NCBI GenBank assembly: GCA_027061425.1
Contig: JALSUN010000229.1
Coordinates: forward strand, 1-19,800
Reading direction: 5' to 3'
DNA from: Helicobacteraceae bacterium
GTDB lineage: Bacteria; Campylobacterota; Campylobacteria; Campylobacterales; Sulfurimonadaceae
DNA length: 19,800 bases
Below, in pieces: positions 15,890 through 19,800 of this stretch (positions are counted from its first letter, which is position 1; every line of letters begins with the position of its first letter). Below the pieces are notes generated by a model. The model was not told the DNA's origin and searched no databases. It was given only the letters and a program-made list of their open reading frames with translations. The position numbers and the translations under genes were made by a program.

Positions 15890-15965
15890 TGAGTTTTCGG
15901 GTATTTAGTTGGTGGCGTAATAATTGGAGGTATTTTACAGAAATATCACTTAACTTAGAGGTGTT

Positions 15966-17489
15966 CTAGGGTTTAAAATAGTGAAGGGCGTCATAAGTAA
16001 AAATGTTGTCTGGGTCAAGACTAAAGATCTGCGCTGAGTAAGAGATGTTATGCTCATCACTGGTTCCGGCTAAGTAGGTAATGAAATAGTTGAGACTCTC
16101 AGCATTGATACGCTTGGTTTGGTTCTCAAGTGCCAATGCATCCAGACGACTGTTTTTGATGTTGCTATAGACGACCAACGGTATGTCGTACTCATCAGCA
16201 TAGGTGGGCAGGTAGCCATGACCATGCTTTTCGTTGGTGACGACTTCTCCATGGTCTGAGAGATAGATGACTAGGACCTTGGCGCCATCTACATCAAAAT
16301 GCTCTACAATAGACCTTATGATCTCATCAGTAAAAAAGATCGTGTTGAGGTACTGTTGAACAACATCTTTAGGGTTGGGGTAGAGGGCATTTTTTTTCTC
16401 ATATCTTGCACTGTAGCCAACATGAGAGCCCATAAGATGAAAGACATACATCTCTGGTCCATGGCTACTTTTATGTTGAGAAAGATATTTTTTAATGACG
16501 CCATCAGTGTTGAACTTGGCGTAGAGTTGATGCAAAAAGGTTGTGGTGTCCGCTTCCATGGCGACATGAGTGATGTAGTCCTCATGTTCTCCCATCTGCG
16601 CCTGATTACTCACCCAGTGGGTCTCATAACCTTGCGCCGAGAGATCTGTCAAGATGGAGGCAGAGTGGGTGTAGTTTTGGTACCAGTGTGCCACATCTGC
16701 TTTTGTAAAGATCATTGGAACAGAAAAGCGGGTCTGGTTGGAGGGTGCTATGGCATTAAAAAGTGTGGCATTTTTCTCTTGAACCAGTTGCGAGAGGTAG
16801 GGCGTGGTGTTAATATCGTATCCATAAACACCCATAAAGTTTTTGTTAGCTGCTTCGCCTTGAATGACGATGATCTTGTCATATAAGAGACTCTTTTTTT
16901 TACTATGTTTAGGCTGGTAGTTTTGTAAAAAAGCAGTACGTTCAGAGGTGACCTCACTGCGTTCACTGATGCTTACAAAATTTTTTATGAGTTTGAAAGG
17001 TTGTTGGTTTTGTAACACTAAAAAGATGAGTATGGCACTGTAGAGAGCAAACTTTTTGAGTACTTTATAGTGATGTTTATAATAGAGAACAAAACGAATA
17101 AGCAGACCAAATACTATGAGGGTGTAAAAGAGCATAAGATAGTCTCTGTAGTCAACAAACTCTTGAAGATACTCTGTGGTCTCATAAGAAGGAGAGATCA
17201 TCGCGACCTCTACACGAGGTGAAAGGTCTTCCGTCTGTCCGCCCCAATGAAAGGCAACATTAGCTTGAAAGATGTTAAGAACCAAAAGGTAGGTGATAAA
17301 AAGTGAAAAGATCACTTTACTGGTTTTTGAGACCAAGAGCAAAAAGAGACTGATAAAAAAAATGGTTACAGCATATTTATTGGACTGTGCAAAAAGAAAC
17401 TGGGGTATGAGGGTTAACAAGATGATGAACAGTACTCTATAAAAATAGGGTCTGTTGTCGAAGAACTCATTTTTGATTTTAGTAAACAT
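15966..17489 (-). CDS. EptA-type phosphoethanolamine transferase (sulfatase fold)
   Basis: The 507-residue protein has N-terminal membrane helices (about 17-35, 40-54, 58-76, 117-137 and 147-160) and a periplasmic alkaline-phosphatase-superfamily domain. It follows the EptA/CptA pattern: IIVIQGEAANKNFMGVYGYD (Glu212), INTTPYLSQL, the nucleophile Thr253 in APSNQTRFSVP, HLMGSHVGYSARY (351-363), YLSDHGE (Asp412, His413) and HGHGYLPTYADEYDIPLV. Such enzymes move phosphoethanolamine from phosphatidylethanolamine to lipid A, core heptose or another glycan, changing surface charge. The gene is divergent from the MsbA-type exporter with a 57-base gap. It is followed by the palindromic element before the GT32 gene, so it may not share a transcript with the rest of the string. 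Confidence 0.87.
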   Translation of the reverse strand: MFTKIKNEFFDNRPYFYRVLFIILLTLIPQFLFAQSNKYAVTIFFISLFLLLVSKTSKVIFSLFITYLLVLNIFQANVAFHWGGQTEDLSPRVEVAMISPSYETTEYLQEFVDYRDYLMLFYTLIVFGLLIRFVLYYKHHYKVLKKFALYSAILIFLVLQNQQPFKLIKNFVSISERSEVTSERTAFLQNYQPKHSKKKSLLYDKIIVIQGEAANKNFMGVYGYDINTTPYLSQLVQEKNATLFNAIAPSNQTRFSVPMIFTKADVAHWYQNYTHSASILTDLSAQGYETHWVSNQAQMGEHEDYITHVAMEADTTTFLHQLYAKFNTDGVIKKYLSQHKSSHGPEMYVFHLMGSHVGYSARYEKKNALYPNPKDVVQQYLNTIFFTDEIIRSIVEHFDVDGAKVLVIYLSDHGEVVTNEKHGHGYLPTYADEYDIPLVVYSNIKNSRLDALALENQTKRINAESLNYFITYLAGTSDEHNISYSAQIFSLDPDNIFTYDALHYFKP

Positions 17490-17546
17490 AGTGGCTACTT
17501 TAAACGTATATTGGTAATGTTATTTTAGGAGAAAGTCTCTTAAGGT

Positions 17547-19310
17547 ATGGGCCAAAGCACCTTTATTGTAAAATGTAGCGACCTTATTGAAAAGAGAAGA
17601 GATTTGAAAAGAACATTTAAACGTTATTGGCCACTGCTAAAAGCCTATAAGCTTTATTATTTTATTATTTTTATTGGGATTATATTAACGGTTAGTGCTA
17701 CTGCCGGTACTGCTGAGATTATGAAGTATGTTATGGACGACATGTTTATAGGTCGAGATCCTACCATGCTTTACAAAATCCCTTTAGCGCTTGTTGGCAT
17801 CTATCTTGCGAAGTCTATAGGGCGTTACATGCAGTCGGTGTACATGAATTACATCGGTTTGAGTATGGTGACACGCCTCAGAGAGATGCTATTAGACAAG
17901 ATGCTGCATCTTGATATGCAAAAGCAGTATGAGAGCCGCAGTGGTGAGATGATCTCACGCATTACCAATGACATCAACCGCGTGCAGTACTTTGTCTCTA
18001 ACATGCTTCCTGAACTTCTACGTGAGGTGATGACTGCGGTTGGACTGATAGCATATATCATCTATCTGAGTTACGAGTTGGCCTTTTATGCTCTGGTGGT
18101 ACTTCCTGTGGTGATCTACCCTCTGGTGTGGATCGCAAAGCGCCTTAAAAAGCTCTCTCACCGCTCCCAAGAGAAAAATGCAGACGTTGTCACCCGTTTG
18201 ACAGAGGTGTTTAACAATGCAGAGATCATCAAGGCCAATGCCACCGAACAGACAGAACTCGAACGTTTTACAAAAGAGAACAACCACTTCTTTAAATTGA
18301 ACATGAAAGCTGTTTACACCAATGAGCTGGTCTCACCTGTTTTAGAAGTTATCGCTGCTTTAGGTCTTGCGGGTGTCATCTACATAGGAGGCCAACAGGT
18401 TTATGACAACAAAATAACCATTGGAGAATTTACGGCCTTTTTAACAGCAGTAGGCCTGGTTTTTCAGCCTATTCGCCGTGTTGGCTCTATCTACGGAAAG
18501 ATTCAAGATGCCTTAGCTGCAAGTGAGCGGATCTTCCACATTTTTGACATGCAAAACACGATCATAGATGGTGAAGAGATTTTAACCGAGCCTATTAACA
18601 CCTTAGTGTTCAAAAATGTCTCTCTCTCTTATGGTGAGAAGTCTGCACTCAAAAAGATCTCTTTGAGTATCAAACAGGGAGAAAACATCGCTTTAGTAGG
18701 TGACAGTGGAGGGGGTAAAAGCTCACTTATCAACATGGTGCTTCGTTTTTATGATGCATCAGAAGGTGAGATTCTTGTCAACGGAAAAAACTTAAACACA
18801 TTCACCCAAAAATCACTACGCCGACAGATAGCTGTAGTCTCACAGCGTGTCTACATCTTTCAAGACACCCTCGCAGCTAATGTAGCCTATGGAAGCGAGA
18901 TCGATGAAAAACGTGTCTTAAAAGCCCTCTCTTTAGCAGATGCCACCTCATTTGTTGAGACATTGGAAGAGGGTGTAGAGACGATGATGGAAGAGTTCGG
19001 CTCTAACCTCTCCGGTGGACAGCGTCAGCGTATCGCTATAGCAAGAGCCATTTATAAAGATGCTTCACTGCTTATCTTGGACGAGGCGACAAGTGCTTTA
19101 GACAACGAAAGTGAAAAACGTATACAGAAGGCTTTAGAGGATTACAGTAAAGAGAAGATTACCATTACCATAGCCCACAGACTCAGCACTATAGAACATG
19201 CTGACGAGATTTTGGTCTTTCAAAAAGGGGAGATCATAAGTTGCGGCACTCACAGTGAACTCTTGAAAAGTTCACCTGTGTATCAGCGTTTAAGTGGGGA
19301 GTTGGTTTAG
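17547..19310 (+). CDS. msbA: MsbA-type lipid A/LPS ABC exporter, fused membrane and ATPase half-transporter
   Basis: The 587-residue half-transporter has a six-helix exporter domain (about residues 35-320) followed by an ATPase domain. The ATPase domain has Walker A GDSGGGKS (385-392), signature LSGGQ (488-492), Walker B LLILDEA (508-514), the D-loop SALD and His544 of the H-loop. It would work as a homodimer flipping lipid A-core, or another lipid-linked glycan, across the inner membrane; the LPS gene neighbourhood supports the MsbA call. The ATG at 17547 has no well-placed ribosome-binding site: AAGG ends one base before it, and AGGAG is about 15 bases away. A TTG at 17604 (giving LKRTFKRYWPLL) is an alternative start that would fit typical MsbA N-termini. 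Confidence 0.85.
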   Translation: MGQSTFIVKCSDLIEKRRDLKRTFKRYWPLLKAYKLYYFIIFIGIILTVSATAGTAEIMKYVMDDMFIGRDPTMLYKIPLALVGIYLAKSIGRYMQSVYMNYIGLSMVTRLREMLLDKMLHLDMQKQYESRSGEMISRITNDINRVQYFVSNMLPELLREVMTAVGLIAYIIYLSYELAFYALVVLPVVIYPLVWIAKRLKKLSHRSQEKNADVVTRLTEVFNNAEIIKANATEQTELERFTKENNHFFKLNMKAVYTNELVSPVLEVIAALGLAGVIYIGGQQVYDNKITIGEFTAFLTAVGLVFQPIRRVGSIYGKIQDALAASERIFHIFDMQNTIIDGEEILTEPINTLVFKNVSLSYGEKSALKKISLSIKQGENIALVGDSGGGKSSLINMVLRFYDASEGEILVNGKNLNTFTQKSLRRQIAVVSQRVYIFQDTLAANVAYGSEIDEKRVLKALSLADATSFVETLEEGVETMMEEFGSNLSGGQRQRIAIARAIYKDASLLILDEATSALDNESEKRIQKALEDYSKEKITITIAHRLSTIEHADEILVFQKGEIISCGTHSELLKSSPVYQRLSGELV

Positions 19311-19321
19311 GTATCTTTTCG

Positions 19322-19800
19322 TCAGGAGATGAGCTTTTGCACCTGTTGTTCAAAGTCGTTGAGTACCTTTGAGGCTGAAAAATATTGACGGACATAGGCT
19401 CTCGCTTTGGTACCCATCTCTTTAGCATGGTGAGGCTCTTTTGTGAGCTCCATGATGGCTGTGACGACTTCGTTGAAAGCATCACTGTCATAAAAATATC
19501 CACCTTGTGACTTCTCAAACACTTTAGCCACTTCTGAATCTAAATTTCCAGTTACTACAGAAGGTACAGCACTCGCCATCATTCCTAAGAGTTTAGACGG
19601 CATCACCGTGTCTATAACATCATTTTTTTGAAAGAGTATATGCAGATCAGCACTGCATAGAAGGTCGGAGAGTGTAGCATATGCAACAGGCATGTGGTGT
19701 TGTACATTTGTAAACCCTTCTGTCTGCTCTAAGAGCCACTCTTTTTTAGCACCTGCGCCTACAACAATAAATTCTATATTACTGTTGTTCTGAAAATAGG
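19322..19800 (-). CDS. GT4 glycosyltransferase, WcaI-like (partial, N-terminal part outside window)
   Basis: The minus-strand frame stays open to the right edge; 158 C-terminal residues are visible. They carry the donor-binding half of a GT-B family 4 enzyme: NIEFIVVGAGAKKEWLL, then TNVQHHMPVAYATLSDLLCSAD compressed into the usual V-x-P-Y-x-x-L spacing. DTVMPSKLLGMMASAVPSVV follows, where the PSKLL/MAS pattern holds the donor phosphate, before a C-terminal helix. It resembles colanic-acid-type WcaI transferases. The stop lies 11 bases from the stop of the convergent msbA gene. An ATG at 19693 is internal, not the start. Sugar specificity is unknown. Confidence 0.82.
   Translation of the reverse strand, partial: YFQNNSNIEFIVVGAGAKKEWLLEQTEGFTNVQHHMPVAYATLSDLLCSADLHILFQKNDVIDTVMPSKLLGMMASAVPSVVTGNLDSEVAKVFEKSQGGYFYDSDAFNEVVTAIMELTKEPHHAKEMGTKARAYVRQYFSASKVLNDFEQQVQKLIS

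Larger units (their letters stand above)
15649..15922 (+). repeat. 274-bp palindromic element with nested hairpins (MITE-like or structured RNA)
   Basis: This fills most of the 333-base gene-free stretch 15633-15965. Its ends form a 24-bp inverted repeat (15649-15672 with 15899-15922). Three positions in it pair only as G-U, and only when the plus strand is read as RNA. The repeat cores (15651 and 15920 outward limits) are flanked by TA on each side, the target duplication expected for IS630/Tc1-mariner-type MITEs. Inside are two further long hairpins and two UNCG-type tetraloop hairpins. No coding frame of note is present. The two halves also share a diverged inverted core around TAGCCGTAGCTA (15725-15736) and TAGCTACGGCTA (15833-15844). 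I do not recognise it as a named family. Confidence 0.7.

Noticed and set aside
16299..16886. 195-codon plus-strand frame
   Set aside because: It is antisense to the EptA-type gene and has no recognisable domain or ribosome-binding site.
19322..19693. Complete small gene starting at ATG 19693
   Set aside because: The frame is open to the window edge and the upstream residues continue the GT4 domain, so the gene is a fragment cut by the window.

Overview
The window reads as a stretch of chromosome from a moderately AT-rich Gram-negative bacterium. The mix of lipopolysaccharide (LPS) core genes and protein style suggests a Campylobacterota member of the Sulfurovum/Sulfurimonas kind, but that placement is inferred from protein character, not from a marker gene. 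No rRNA, tRNA, CRISPR array, transposase or integrase gene was seen.

Region 1 (1-3094) is a small metabolic module with visibly lower G+C than the rest. A leftward, cut-off GlxA-type (DJ-1/PfpI-AraC) regulator is divergent from a rightward pair: a secreted YtcJ-like amidohydrolase overlapping a luciferase-like (LLM class) oxidoreductase.

Region 2 (3146-7309, leftward) is a tightly overlapping three-gene operon: a membrane-anchored glycosidase-like protein, an LtaS/MdoB-type sulfatase-fold transferase and heptosyltransferase II (waaF). A 139-bp divergent promoter region separates it from region 3 (7449-9745, rightward): a purple-acid-phosphatase-like metallophosphoesterase and a second GT9 glycosyltransferase.

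Region 4 (17489 down to 9756, leftward) is a surface-polysaccharide/LPS string: an EptA-type phosphoethanolamine transferase, a 274-bp palindromic element, a GT32 glycosyltransferase, an O-antigen ligase/polymerase, a second LtaS-type transferase, a hexapeptide acetyltransferase, a WaaP/InaA-type LPS kinase and a WaaE-like GT2. Region 5 (17547-19310, rightward) is an MsbA-type ABC exporter, converging on a cut-off GT4 glycosyltransferase.

Together regions 2-5 would build an LPS core (heptose, hexose), phosphorylate it, add phospho-alcohol groups (three different alkaline-phosphatase-superfamily transferases), acetylate it, ligate or polymerise glycan, and flip the lipid-linked product across the inner membrane. 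The most unusual structure is non-coding: the element at 15649-15922, with 24-bp terminal inverted repeats flanked by TA, nested long hairpins and UNCG-type tetraloops. It could be a MITE-like element or a structured RNA.
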